NCBI RefSeq assembly: GCF_018143015.1
Contig: NC_054747.1
Span: 36,530,733-36,594,732 of the forward strand
From: Lytechinus variegatus
Lineage: Eukaryota; Echinodermata; Echinoidea; Temnopleuroida; Toxopneustidae
DNA: 64,000 nucleotides
Reading direction: 5' to 3'
Part shown: positions 25,974-36,843 of the stretch, piece after piece
Layout of the letters: the number at the start of each line of letters is the position of its first letter
How positions within the stretch are numbered: position 1 is the first letter of the stretch
Notes under the pieces: model-generated
What the model saw: only the letters and a program-made list of their open reading frames with translations
Told to the model about the DNA's origin: nothing
Databases searched by the model: none
Made by a program: the position numbers and the translations under genes

Positions 25974-28610
25974 ATGGCTCTGGACCGGCGAATGCTTCGC
26001 GTCGCCATTAACCTATCGATAGTCATGCTATTACAACAAGCACTGTATACGGATAGCAATGCATTGCCCTACAAGGAGAAGGAGAGTTCCGCACACACAT
26101 GTGATTTTGATGTTCCTCCAAAGACCGCTGATTGTACGCTCCTTGGTTTAACCACCGTCCCACAAGATCTCCCGGACGGAGTTAAAATCCTTCTGCTCGC
26201 TCATAACAGTATCACTGAGCTTTCCAATTCGTCCTTTGAAAGATACCTTCATATCACCAAATTAGACCTATCCAACAACGCCATAAGCAAAGTGCATCCT
26301 TCCACTTTCCATCCCCTCAAATTATTGTCTGACCTTGACATATCCTATAACAAAGGTCTATTACTTCCACATGAAGGTCTACTAAGATGGCCAACAGAAC
26401 TAACTTTACTTCATTTGTCAGGTTCAGGCTTGAAATCACTTCCGGATGACATTCTTAGGTGGAGTCCAAGAGTAAAACTCGTGAGTCTCTGCAACAATGA
26501 GTTGAGTTTTATCAATATAAGCCTGTGTGGTAAAATTGACGTCTTAGATTTGTCTGGTAACAAATTGTACCAGCTCAACGACGAAACGTTCCGTTTTACT
26601 TGCAGACTAGACAGTCTGGATCTTTCCGATAACCCTATGGTTTTGGTCGATCATCGTGTAATTGCATCGCTTCAAGTCCGATCATTAAAGATAGGAGGAC
26701 CACGTTTCCAATCAAAAACGCTTAAAAATATTTTTATCGGTGTATCCCGTTCGAAGATAAAAGAACTCAGTTTTAGCTATTGTACCCACCTTTCGATTCC
26801 AAGTGACTTATTCGATTCCCTGCGCAATTCTATTATTACTAATCTTACTTTAATGGGTAATTACATCGAAATAAATTCTGATATCTTTTCAAGTTTGACA
26901 AACGTCACTAGATTTGATCTCACAGGGAATAGATTTACAAAGCTTGAACCAAGCTTTTTTCGAGGAATGGGAAAATTAATTTATTTGATTTTGAATTATA
27001 ATGAAATAAAAACGATAAATTCATATAATGACACTTGGGAAAATAACCTAATTGAATATTTAGACTTAAGTTTCAATTCTTTAACCACTATCCTACCTTC
27101 GACATTCCAGGGATTAAGAAATTTAAGGTACTTACTTTTGAATGCAAATGCCCTCGATTGGGTGAAACCAACATCTTTCTTGAAAATGAATGGACTTGAA
27201 ACTATATGGCTTACCGGTACTCATATTAGAGAATTCAAATTAGTAACGCCTGACCTCCATACTCTCAATTTGAACCAGATTGAAGATTTGAGACTTAGAC
27301 CAGGATCATCATTCAACCAATCAAGATTTCTTATATATTTGGACATATCTCATTCCTATTTGTGGTTTCATTTATGGATTCCAACATTAAATGTGTCTTT
27401 ATTTGATGGTTTGCTTAATCTCACATTTTTGACTCTGGATGGAAATAAATCGCCCTGTCAATTAAAAGATGAGTTATTTCGATCTCTCTCAAGTCTGCAG
27501 AATTTGACCATTCGAATGGCTAGTATCTCAAGTATCCATTCTAACGCATTCACAGGATTAAAATCTCTCAAATTTCTAGACTTAAGTGGAAACTATCTTA
27601 CGAAAATCCATCCTGATTCACTGAAGGGCTTATGGACATTAGAGACCGTGGATCTATTTGAAAATAGTTTGGTATACCTTGACAGTGGTGTGTTTTCCAA
27701 TAACCAAAATTTATCTCGCCTCATCCTGTCGCAAAATCGATTAATATTTTTTAATCAAAGTACCTTTGACCCTGTTATATCATCGCTTTTGTATGTAGAC
27801 ATATCGCAGAACCAAATCGCATGTGATTGCGATTTAAGGTGGCTTGTCCGTTGGGTCATTAGTACACCTACAGTGAAACTTCTTCAAAAGGATAAAACGA
27901 TTTGTGGTATAGCATCGTTAGAGCCACTCAGAGACAAGCCTTTCCTAGACTTCAACCCCACTGAACTGTGTGGTTTCAACGTCTACATCGTCTGTTTGCC
28001 TTCAATTGCTGTCATTTCCTTGATAGCAACCATTATATTAGTTTATCATTTTCGATGGCAGTTACGACGCTGGCTCTTTCTTCTAAAACTGGCCGCATTT
28101 GGTTACATGGAGGTGCGAGACCCTCGGGACCATGACGATTACGAGTACGACTTGAATGTCATTTTCCACGAAGATGACGAAGCATGGGTCCGGGAACATC
28201 TTCGAGTGGTCATAGAAGAACGGCTTCCACAGTTCCAGAGGAAGGTATATGGTGATGCCGATCTTGTCGCAGGAATGCATTACTTAGAGGCGATTGACTA
28301 TGCGGTTACCAGGAGTTACAAGACGGTCGTAGTGCTCAGTAGGGCCGCTATCAAGGATCGTTGGTTCATGCTCAAGTTCAGAACGGCTATTGACCACGTG
28401 ACGGATACCCAGACTGAGTTTGTCCTTTTGTTATTTCTAGAAGACATCCCTGGAGAAGAACTACCCTTCTTAGTAAGGTTGTGCCTTAGTGATGGCAGGC
28501 CGTACGTACATTGGCCTGAAGACATTAGAGGACGGGAATATTTCTTCGATGAATTGACAGCAAAGTTGACCGTTAATCTAAAGACAAATGATTTGATTCC
28601 CAATGAATGA
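25974..28610 (+). CDS. Toll-like receptor (intact)
   Basis: This encodes a single-exon type I receptor of 878 residues. The ATG at 25974 opens a signal peptide (MALDRRMLRVAINLSIVM) and is preferred over an ATG 36 nt upstream, because a splice acceptor (TTTACAG) ends at 25961. Then follow a cysteine-containing N-terminal cap, leucine-rich repeats to about residue 610, a C-terminal cysteine cap (IACDCDLRWLVRWV, about 613-668), a TM helix at about 670-694 and a TIR domain from about 723. Known TLRs bind ligands outside the cell and recruit TIR adaptors inside it. Here box 1 reads YDLNVIFHED instead of a YDAF-SY form. The BB loop reads GDADLVAG, without the usual Pro-Gly. The FW of box 3 is replaced by YF. 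Ligand and adaptor cannot be inferred. Family membership is certain; signalling competence is open. Confidence 0.93.
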   Translation: MALDRRMLRVAINLSIVMLLQQALYTDSNALPYKEKESSAHTCDFDVPPKTADCTLLGLTTVPQDLPDGVKILLLAHNSITELSNSSFERYLHITKLDLSNNAISKVHPSTFHPLKLLSDLDISYNKGLLLPHEGLLRWPTELTLLHLSGSGLKSLPDDILRWSPRVKLVSLCNNELSFINISLCGKIDVLDLSGNKLYQLNDETFRFTCRLDSLDLSDNPMVLVDHRVIASLQVRSLKIGGPRFQSKTLKNIFIGVSRSKIKELSFSYCTHLSIPSDLFDSLRNSIITNLTLMGNYIEINSDIFSSLTNVTRFDLTGNRFTKLEPSFFRGMGKLIYLILNYNEIKTINSYNDTWENNLIEYLDLSFNSLTTILPSTFQGLRNLRYLLLNANALDWVKPTSFLKMNGLETIWLTGTHIREFKLVTPDLHTLNLNQIEDLRLRPGSSFNQSRFLIYLDISHSYLWFHLWIPTLNVSLFDGLLNLTFLTLDGNKSPCQLKDELFRSLSSLQNLTIRMASISSIHSNAFTGLKSLKFLDLSGNYLTKIHPDSLKGLWTLETVDLFENSLVYLDSGVFSNNQNLSRLILSQNRLIFFNQSTFDPVISSLLYVDISQNQIACDCDLRWLVRWVISTPTVKLLQKDKTICGIASLEPLRDKPFLDFNPTELCGFNVYIVCLPSIAVISLIATIILVYHFRWQLRRWLFLLKLAAFGYMEVRDPRDHDDYEYDLNVIFHEDDEAWVREHLRVVIEERLPQFQRKVYGDADLVAGMHYLEAIDYAVTRSYKTVVVLSRAAIKDRWFMLKFRTAIDHVTDTQTEFVLLLFLEDIPGEELPFLVRLCLSDGRPYVHWPEDIRGREYFFDELTAKLTVNLKTNDLIPNE

Positions 28611-29234
28611 TATTGAAAGACCATCTTTATTGTGGAGCTTCAAGAATTCCTGATTGTCACGTTGAAAATGCATATCGCTTGAAAGCAAATTTCTGACTTC
28701 TAATTTGTTTTCTGGTTGTGTTAACACAAAAACATATATATACGTATTAATCTCGTACACAGCAATCAATTTAGTTTGCTAACTTTTCTCAGTTTGTAAC
28801 CTTTTCTTTCCTTCTTCTGTTGTTTTTACTCTGTAACTCGGCTTTAAAAAAATCTGCTACCACGTTTTCGACGCATTTGAGTGTTTCAATGTGAAAACGG
28901 TATAATTGTAGCGCAAGTGGATTATGGTAAATGATGTATATATATGTTGAATTGTTATCATTTGAGTCTCCATGTGACACTGATAGCGGTTCAGATTTTA
29001 GCCCTGGAGGTTGGTAGAATAGCACCACCCTAAGGGATATGAATGAGTGCAATTGTGCACATGTATGTGTGCACTGAGCACCTTCTATGGTGCAGAGATG
29101 AACCAATTCATGAAATGTTCAAAATAATATTTGTTTCTAGTTCAATATCATGCACCCTAAAAGGTGCAAAGATGAAACTTTCATGGTGCAGGTGATATAG
29201 CCCATTTCACATAAAGGTTCAACATTCCACCCTA

Positions 29235-29514
29235 CACTATTAAAAAAAACACAGACTTTACAGAAAAAAAGAAAAAGAAGATTTTGCAACAAGCAATAAC
29301 GGAATCATTCTGTAAATTCATAAAACAGGATATTTTTCTGCAATTTAAAAGAAAAAAATGTTTAAAAAAGGGTGTTTTATTAAAGGAAATTTGTAATGTT
29401 CCATACACCAAATACCAATTTCCTGTAAGATTACGCAATCTGGTAAGATACAGGTGTTCTCGAGACTCTGCTGCAGGAACTTCTTTTATTTGAAGGATAA
29501 ATTTTCTAACAGTG
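29235..29514. mobile_element. Possible TA-flanked MITE
   Basis: The ends read TA-CACTATTAAAAA and TTTTCTAACAGTG-TA, similar to the element at 6108. The interior is not obviously inverted and is A/T-rich. The call rests on about 13 bp of termini and the TA flanks, so it is tentative. Confidence 0.4.
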
Positions 29515-31054
29515 TATAAAGGAGGTGCTGTCAGTGTTTCATTTACGGTGTAAATTTTAACATTTGTTTATAACTGTGTACTCTTATAATAAACGTGTGC
29601 AGTCGCACTTTTGAAGTAATAGTTAATTGCATGGAGCCAATACAATCAAACTAGATTTAGCGGTATCCTGTCTATATAGCACCCACCTGCCTAGGGTAAC
29701 AAAAAAATGCTCACCATGGATGTAGAGTATGTGTATAAGAATGTGTCTGTAGCATCCTGCTGTCTTTTAAAGACACATTTTCCTTTGGGGGGTGGTCACT
29801 ATAGAAAGGTTTTCCTGTGCTAAAATGTGAACCCTTTTGTTAATTTGATGGGAGGAATTGTGTTTGGCATCTGCCATCATTAGCACTTTTCTGTTTATTT
29901 TATGTTGGGTGCCTGATTTTAAGACTTATTTTGTCTTCTTTGCCCCCGCCCCCACAGCAATGTACATATCTTTGTATTACTTTTGATCAACTCGGTTCAC
30001 TTTCCTTTTTCAATCATGTTTGTTTCCTATATTCTGTACATATTTGAAATGTTTTTTTTTTATATTATTGTGAAAATAAATGATTTGATTTGATTAATGA
30101 TTTCCATGCAAAGTATTTTCTTAGAAGAAGGCCTTTTTTAAAACCTTTCCCATTTCAATTCAAATGGTATCTTTTCAAATCAGTAAATATTTGGTGCTGC
30201 ATGACGAATGCCATGCAGTTGAAAGGTTGTCAGTCAGTGGTTTACTATTTGCTGTAATTGCAGCCTTCAAGAATTGAGGATCTTTGTAAAAGGGCTGCTC
30301 CAAAAATAGGCCAAGAGTGACCGAATTGCCTGGCGGTTTTTCCTTTATAAAATGCAGGGTAAAGGATTTACCAGATCAGCAATCCTTTCATAAACGACAC
30401 TTCTTTTAATCTTAGATATGTGAACAATCAATCAATTTTGGGTTTTTTTAAGTTCTTTTTTCTTTCAATTGAACAACAGCTCTGCATTGAAACACATTGC
30501 TAGACTCTAACTCACACCAAACCAACCAAATACATTGATGATAAACCATTAGAAATAAAGTAGAAGTTTCTATCGGTCTGGCATGGCCCTGTGAAGTGGG
30601 GTGCTGGAGGTGCTTCAGCATCCCCCAAGATTGCCTTTGGGGTGCTACGTGTATTATTCTCCATAGGCAGCACCCCCAGGTATTCTGGAAGATGTGTAAA
30701 ATTGAAAAAAAATTACCTTCATTTTATTACTGGGGACCAATGTGATCTTCATTATGTAGATCAAACCCCTTTTTATTTATGTATTTATTTATTTATTTAT
30801 TATTTATTACCTTTTCAAATTACTAGGGACCAATTTGAACCCCATTTTGTAGGTGAAATTTCAGGAGGGGAGTTGCTTTGTAGATGTGATTTCAACTTGC
30901 AAAGTGGTATCTGCACCCTTTCAATTGATAATAAATCGATAATTGTCATATTTTTCTACAGGAAATTTGAACAATGTCTTTTTTAAACAAAAAAGAATGA
31001 CTATATGAATATACATCATAGTTAGATAATATTTTGAATAAACATGCATAAGAG

Positions 31055-31332
31055 ATGTAATATAATAATATAGGATATTTATATTGCGCACATATCCACC
31101 TTGTTAGGTGCTCAAGGCGCTCTTATATTACCCGGCTAAGCTAGGCTTTCATAGCGCACACAGCTTCTTAAGGAATTACTTCCTACCGGTACCCATTTAC
31201 CTCACCTGGGTTGAGTGCAGCACATTGTGGATCAGTTTCTTGCTGAAGGAAATTACGCCATCGCTGGGATTCGAACCCACGACCTTCTGTTTCAAAGTCC
31301 GAAGACTAATCCACTGGGCCACAACGCTCCAC
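31055..31332 (-). mobile_element. tRNA-derived SINE
   Basis: Read on the minus strand, it starts GGAGCGTTGTGGCCCAGTGG (A-box region). It continues through a B box (GGGTTCGAATCCC), the body CAGCAAGAAACTGATCC and GGTGAGGTAAATGGGTACC, and ends in an AT-rich ATAAATATCC tail. It is closely related to the plus-strand copy at 38731. Confidence 0.8.
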
Positions 31333-31422
31333 AATGATGTTGACATTGCTAGCTTCCCATAATTATGGCTTGATCTGATCAGTCGCATAACTTTGTAAAG
31401 CGGGACCAAAGAAATACATATA

Positions 31423-31735
31423 AACCAACCGAAAGTATCATTTTTGTATTTGTATCAACTTTCATACATCAAGGTACGTGAATTCCTAAATGGATTGTTC
31501 TATTTTTTCAACAGTTTTGGTTTCGGATACAAAACGTCCCAGAAAAAAACGAAACCGAAAATTGCTGAAGCTTTTTATTTCCTTAAACCCCTTCTCCCTG
31601 GTAAAATAAGATGATTAGCGTCCCTGGTACAGAAACGTTAGCAATTAATCGTACGCTTGATTTTCATGAATGTTTGTACATTCTATTATATGCAATAAAT
31701 CGTTTTAAAAATGTTTTACGATGATTGCTAAATTT
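31423..31735 (+). repeat. Diverged third copy of 1.4-kb repeat (3' part)
   Basis: This matches the 3' third of the repeats at 32550 and 36844 with many differences. Shared islands include CATCAAGGTACGTG, the ACGAAACCGA block and ATTGTACGCTT-like sequence. It shows that the repeat is an old family, not only a recent local duplication. Confidence 0.55.
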
Positions 31736-32549
31736 ATTGTTCCGGATCCTTGGACAGATAACGGAAAGTAAAAAAAAAAATTACACAACATCAAAATCGG
31801 ACAAGGCATTACAAAGTTATGGCATATCAAAGTCAGTTTTTACGACCAGGAAAAAGGGGGACGTAGATAAGGGTGAAGTATGATAATATTTTCTGGATGT
31901 TATGTCAAAATCTATTACAAAATTTGGAGTTTGTAATTTAAAAAATGAAATTTTGCTCGCTTGCTTCGCTCACTTGCACTTTTGTACCCGTTACGCCATA
32001 TCTGCCCCCTCAATATTTTTGGCTCACAGTGCCACTGATCAAAATGATACATTGATTCAGTAAAACATTTTCAAGTCTTACTGAATGTACGATTTGTAAG
32101 CTGATTGTGTTACCTCTTTACTTATAATTTGTTATATGGACTCAAATTTATTCATTTGTTTCCACTGCAATGTAAAAAGATGATCAAATTTTATTTCAAT
32201 AACTTTTAATTTCATATTTTGCCGCAACATGTGGATGCTTGGTATGAAAATATGGAATTACTTTGATGCTATGCAATAAAATGTAAAAGTTATGACATCT
32301 ACCCATCTATAGCATATTCATTACCATTTATTTTACAAAATATAGCTGAACTCTAATATTCGATGTGTTGTTTTATTCCTAAAGAATGTGATGAATTGTC
32401 AGCATTTTGAGTTGTATTACTGTTATTATTTTATCAGGGAGGTTGATCCATTAAAACTAATTAGCGTAGTGAAAAAAATAACAATTTACTCAGGTATTTT
32501 ACAATTGACCTTTGACCCGAAGAGAACGTCTTGTTTGGGTCACTCTTAT

Positions 32550-33966
32550 TGGCCCATATGGAAATCCGTTTGTCTGGTTTGCTCTTTATTTACAGTACTA
32601 AAAATGTTGCTGGAGGAAATGTATTTAAAAATTGCATCACATAATCTTACGGTTCATATTCTGATGTCGGGTTTACCTTAAACTCAGATTTAAAGTTGTG
32701 GTTTAAGAATGAGAAGCCAAGAGTATACAAATTTGTATCAAGTTGCATGCTTATAATATGTACTGTACTCTTTCCTGATTCATCGATGGTAAAGACAATC
32801 ATCTATTTATACTTCCTACACAATTATGAATGATTTGAGAGCCAGTTGAGCTGAATAGTGATTTATGTGACAATTGGCTATCCATACTTAAACCACAACT
32901 TTAAACCTGAGTCTAAGTTAAAACCGACTTCAGAATACGGACAGTAATATTATGTGATGCAATTTCAGATACATTTCCTCCAGCAGTATTTAGTACTGTT
33001 TTTACATAAAGTGCAAACCAGGGGCCACAGACATGACAGAGTTTATACTTCTTCATATCGTGACTGAAAGTGAAATTGTTTCACTTCACTATTTGTTGGT
33101 AAGCTGACAATTACTGGGACAAGTGATACGTTATCATATAGAGAAGAGGTATATACACTATGATTTTAATTTTGATAACAAAAACAGTAGCATACGTTCT
33201 TGGACTATTGCACCTTTATCCATAAATTAGAATTTCTATGACATGTATGAGGTGACTATATATTTTTGGTGACGGAATGCTGAAATCAGGGCTATTTTTT
33301 TCTTCTTTTTTTACTTACCTTGTACAATAACTCACTTTAAAATGTATTTTTTATTCCTCAATCACATGTGCTCTACATCAGCCGTACGACGAGTCAACTG
33401 CCGTTTTATTAATTTTGTTTAAACTAAAAGTATGTAGCTGGTACAGAAAAAATGTTAAAACGGCTGTTTTCGACTCGCCGTACGGCCCCCGTAGATCAAA
33501 TGTAACCCAGGTATAAGGGATTCCTGGTCCTTCTTTTCTCTACTTTCTTTATGTTAGTTGATCATGATAATAAATAATGATTAATATACCCATGATTCCA
33601 GGAAATACACCAACCGATAGTATTTTTTTGTATTGGCATCAACTTTCATTCACCAAGGTACGTGGAAATTCAAAATTATTTCATTTTGGTTCATTAGTTT
33701 TGGCGTCAGTTACTAAACATCCAAGAAAGTACGAAACCGAGAATTATTAAATCCCTGTTTGTCTTTACCGTGCTTCTCCGGGGAAAATTAATAATATGAT
33801 CTTCGTCAATTTACATGAAGGTTGGCGATTGATTGTACGCTTAATTTTAAGTTTAATTGTAAATTGTAATCAATGCAACCAATCGTACAAAGAAAATGTT
33901 TGTAGATGATTGTTAAGCTGAATACGACCATATGCCCAAGTTTGATGAAGTCTGGTTCACAGTACT
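32550..33966. repeat. 1.4-kb repeat, copy A
   Basis: From GGCCCATATGGAAATCC to GGTTCACAGTACT this is nearly identical to 36844-38251, with only a few substitutions and small indels visible. Its first 480 bp are themselves a foldback: the stretch starting at 32551 (GGTTTGCTCTTTATTTACAG) is inverted near 32890-33025. No coding frame is supported. Its 3' end meets a transposon at about 33971. Confidence 0.85.
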
Positions 33967-34029
33967 ACGACAGGCGCGTACGCAAGGGGGGGGTTTCAGG
34001 GGTTCAAAACCCCCCCCCCCCCCCTTTTC

Positions 34030-34074
<45 letters not shown>

Positions 34075-34436
34075 TGTCTCCCCAGAGGTCGGTCTGGTCA
34101 AGGAGTTATCGGGCAAGAGCCTGATAACTCCTTGGTCTGGTTACGGACAGTTCCCCTACCCAATAATGTATATGACAGCAATAATGAACAGAATCTCATG
34201 TTTCCGACGAAAAACACTGAAAAAATTTCCGCTCGCTTCGCTCGCTCCATTTTATTATATCTTTTATTTCCGCATGTCGCCGACATGATCACGGTATCGC
34301 CATTAACAAGGCCATACATGATTATCATGATGTATACTTATGAATACAAGTGAACCAAGACAAAGACATACGTTTTCTTACAAAATATGTTTAACCAATA
34401 TGAAAACCAAAATGACGGAAAACGCTAAAATGTCGG

Positions 34437-34869
34437 TTAGCTCGCTCCGCTCGCTCGTAATAATTTATGAAATTCCATAAGTATCTAGTCTCCTGTTCAA
34501 GGCCGTATTATGAGTGTTACGAATAGAAGGACATGTAGCATCGACTAATACTTGATTTACTAACAAACTATTGACAAGAAATGTATGTTTTGACGGGAAA
34601 ACGCGAAAATTTCGGCTCGCTCACTCCGCTCGCTCGTAATCATTTATGAAATTTCTTAAGTTTCTAGTCTCTTGATCAAGGCCATATCATGAGACTTACG
34701 AGCAGAAGGACATGTATCATCAACTAATATGTAATCATTACCAACAAGCTATTGAGAAGAATTGTATGTTTTGACGGAAAAACGCAAACATTTCGGCTCG
34801 CTTGCTCCGCTCGCTCGTAATTATTCATGACATTTCTCAAGTTTCTAGTGTTCTGATCAAGGCCATATC
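34437..34869. repeat. Tandem repeat, about 178-bp period
   Basis: Units starting at about 34440, 34618 and 34797 each contain CTCCGCTCGCTCGTAA, then TTCTAGT, TCAAGGCCATAT, GAAGGACATGTA and TATGTTTTGACGG. The third unit is cut by the insertion at 34870 and resumes at 36306, reaching a further partial unit. Period was estimated by eye. Confidence 0.8.
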
Positions 34870-36305
34870 CAGGCGCGTAGCCAGGGGGGGCGGTCGCCCC
34901 CCCCCCAAAAAAACGTCCCCAAAAAGAAAAAAAAGAAGCGAAAAAAGGAGAGGAGAAAAGGAAAAGGGAAGGAAGGAAAAGGAAGAAAGGTAGCTTTGTG
35001 TTTTTTCTATTTATTCTTTATTTTTTTCTCAAAAGAGAAACTCCTTCACTCTTCTTGCTTTAAATTCATATATGAATTTTGCTTCCGCGCTGCGCGCGGT
35101 TAAATGACAATATTGAAGTTCTCCATTGTTCCCCCACCTTTTCTCTAACCCTGTTTTTCCACCTCAGCTATGTGCTTCTTGCCAGTTAAAGTTAAAATTG
35201 TATACATTAGGGCATGAATTTGAGTAAGGTTAGGCCGAAGTAAATGTATGAAATTATCTTTTTTTTTCAATTGATCGCGCAACTTCTGGTCTGGTCGGCT
35301 CCGAGCGGGTAAAATCTTTATATCAGTTTCTGCCGTCACCTCCATAAAGTCAGCTTCTCCCGCTTTTCAGCTCATTACTATAAACAACCATAATTTGGGG
35401 GCAAACAGGTTCCTAATTTAAAAAGAGGAAGGTATGGAATTAGTGTCGTATTAAATAAAAAAGTACAATATTTTTTTTATCAAATTGTATTAAACTTCAT
35501 GTCATTTCCCTGTATACATTCATCTCCTGTCCTGTTTTGCGCCCTCAGTTTGAAATTTTGAATGAAACTTAAGTTTCTTTATATTAAAAATGAAGCGCTT
35601 CAGGATAAGTAAAAAAATAATCATCCTTTATTATATAGATAGATAATTTCAATAAATCACAGAAGTTTCAACTTTATGCGCACTATTTTCCTTGTAATGA
35701 AGTTCAATAATCTTAGAAAATCAATTGAATTAGAGACGATTGGGTATTAGAGATATCTACATTTGATGAAACGTCCGCCCTTTGAAATTTCAGAGTTTCA
35801 TTGCTCATCGCGGGGAGGAATATCTCTACCAATATTCTCCTCTGTTTTGCGAGTTAAAAATATGCACTGATGCTAAATTGTTTGTAATCAAATCTGATCT
35901 TTCCAAAGAAAGTTTCAATATATCTTTGAGAATACCCTTTTCTCGGGACCCTTTTCATGGCAAGAAAAATTGATAAATCACTTTAGCTTCCGCGCTTCGC
36001 GCGGAGTTATTATCATTTTAATTTTCTCCATTGTATACCTCTTTTGTGCGTTTACAATCACTTTTGAAAACAAGGTTAAAAATCGCAATATAGTCAACCG
36101 AATTGAAGGTACTAGAGACAAGAGAAACGGCTCCTTTTCATTTTAATTTATGAAACACTAAAAGCTTCGCGCTTCGCGCGGGAGGGGGAAACTCCCCTCC
36201 CTGCACCCACCCCCTAGGGAGCGCGCTTCGCGCGCTCTGTAAGTGTTGGCACGCTTCGCGTGCATTTACCGCCCCCTCCAAATTGAAATCCTGGTTACGC
36301 GGTTG
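34870..36305. mobile_element. Nested hAT-like element, 8-bp TSD
   Basis: The left end CAGGCGCGTAGCCAGG and the inverted right end CAACCGCGTAACCAGG are imperfect terminal repeats. GCCATATC flanks both sides exactly (34862-34869 and 36306-36313). Contents include a G/C homopolymer, a polypurine tract (about 34915-34990) and three GCGCTTCGCGCG-type palindromic blocks (about 35080, 35990, 36165). It is non-autonomous at 1436 bp and inserted into the tandem array of the outer element. Confidence 0.82.
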
Positions 36306-36843
36306 GCCATATCATGAGTGCTACGATCCGAAGGACATGTAGCATCGACTATGATACCAACAAACTATTGACAAAAAGGTTATGTTTTCAACGCAAAAAC
36401 GAGAACATTTCTGCTCGCTCGCGGGTCATGACCGCACTGTTACATACCCATCCCCACTTAAATGTTATTGTCTTATTTGCAGCGCTGAAAAAAAAGAAAA
36501 AAGAATCATCACCTCCCCCCCCCCGCTCATCACTTTTTAGAGACTGGGCGGGAGATTTTTAAAAAAAAAATCAGCTCGAAAACCCCCCCTTTCAAAAATC
36601 CTACGTACGCGCCTGTTCACAGTACTATACAGTGCGTATCAAAAAAAGTTTACACTTTGATAAAGCTCTGGGAATTTAAAGATATACAACATGTGGGTAA
36701 TTTTTGCACATATAATCTTGGGTTTTGGTCTCATCTATCCAATGAAAGTAAAAGTTTTGTCAGAATGTTACTCTTTAGTGAGCACTGTCCATTTCTGTAA
36801 AGCTCGCAGAAATCTGTTTGCGCAGAAATGCTTTTAGATACAA

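Larger units (their letters stand above)
33971..36615. mobile_element. Outer transposon, interrupted by a nested element
   Basis: The left end CAGGCGCGTACG is inverted at the right end (CGTACGCGCCTG). A 12-bp repeat TTCACAGTACTA flanks it (33956-33967 and 36616-36627), with three extra bases CGA between the left repeat and the terminus. It carries G/C homopolymers, a long T run (34030-34071) and a roughly 178-bp tandem array. Removing the nested insertion leaves about 1.2 kb. No transposase is visible. Confidence 0.7.

Noticed and set aside
28316-28624. 102-codon antisense frame over the TIR region, also present opposite the other TLR
   Set aside because: A shadow of the conserved TIR coding strand; its conservation follows from near-identical DNA. 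Kept only as evidence for gene conversion.
30591-30986. 131-codon open frame on the plus strand
   Set aside because: Runs through repeated GGGACCAAT-type sequence and a TTTA-rich stretch; translation is low complexity.
31197-31409. 70-codon minus-strand frame
   Set aside because: Lies on a tRNA-derived SINE; same peptide pattern arises from the copy at 38731.
34030-34071. Long T homopolymer next to C run, considered as a retroposon tail
   Set aside because: It lies inside the transposon bounded by inverted ends; homopolymers beside CAGGGG/CAGGCG ends are common in these elements.
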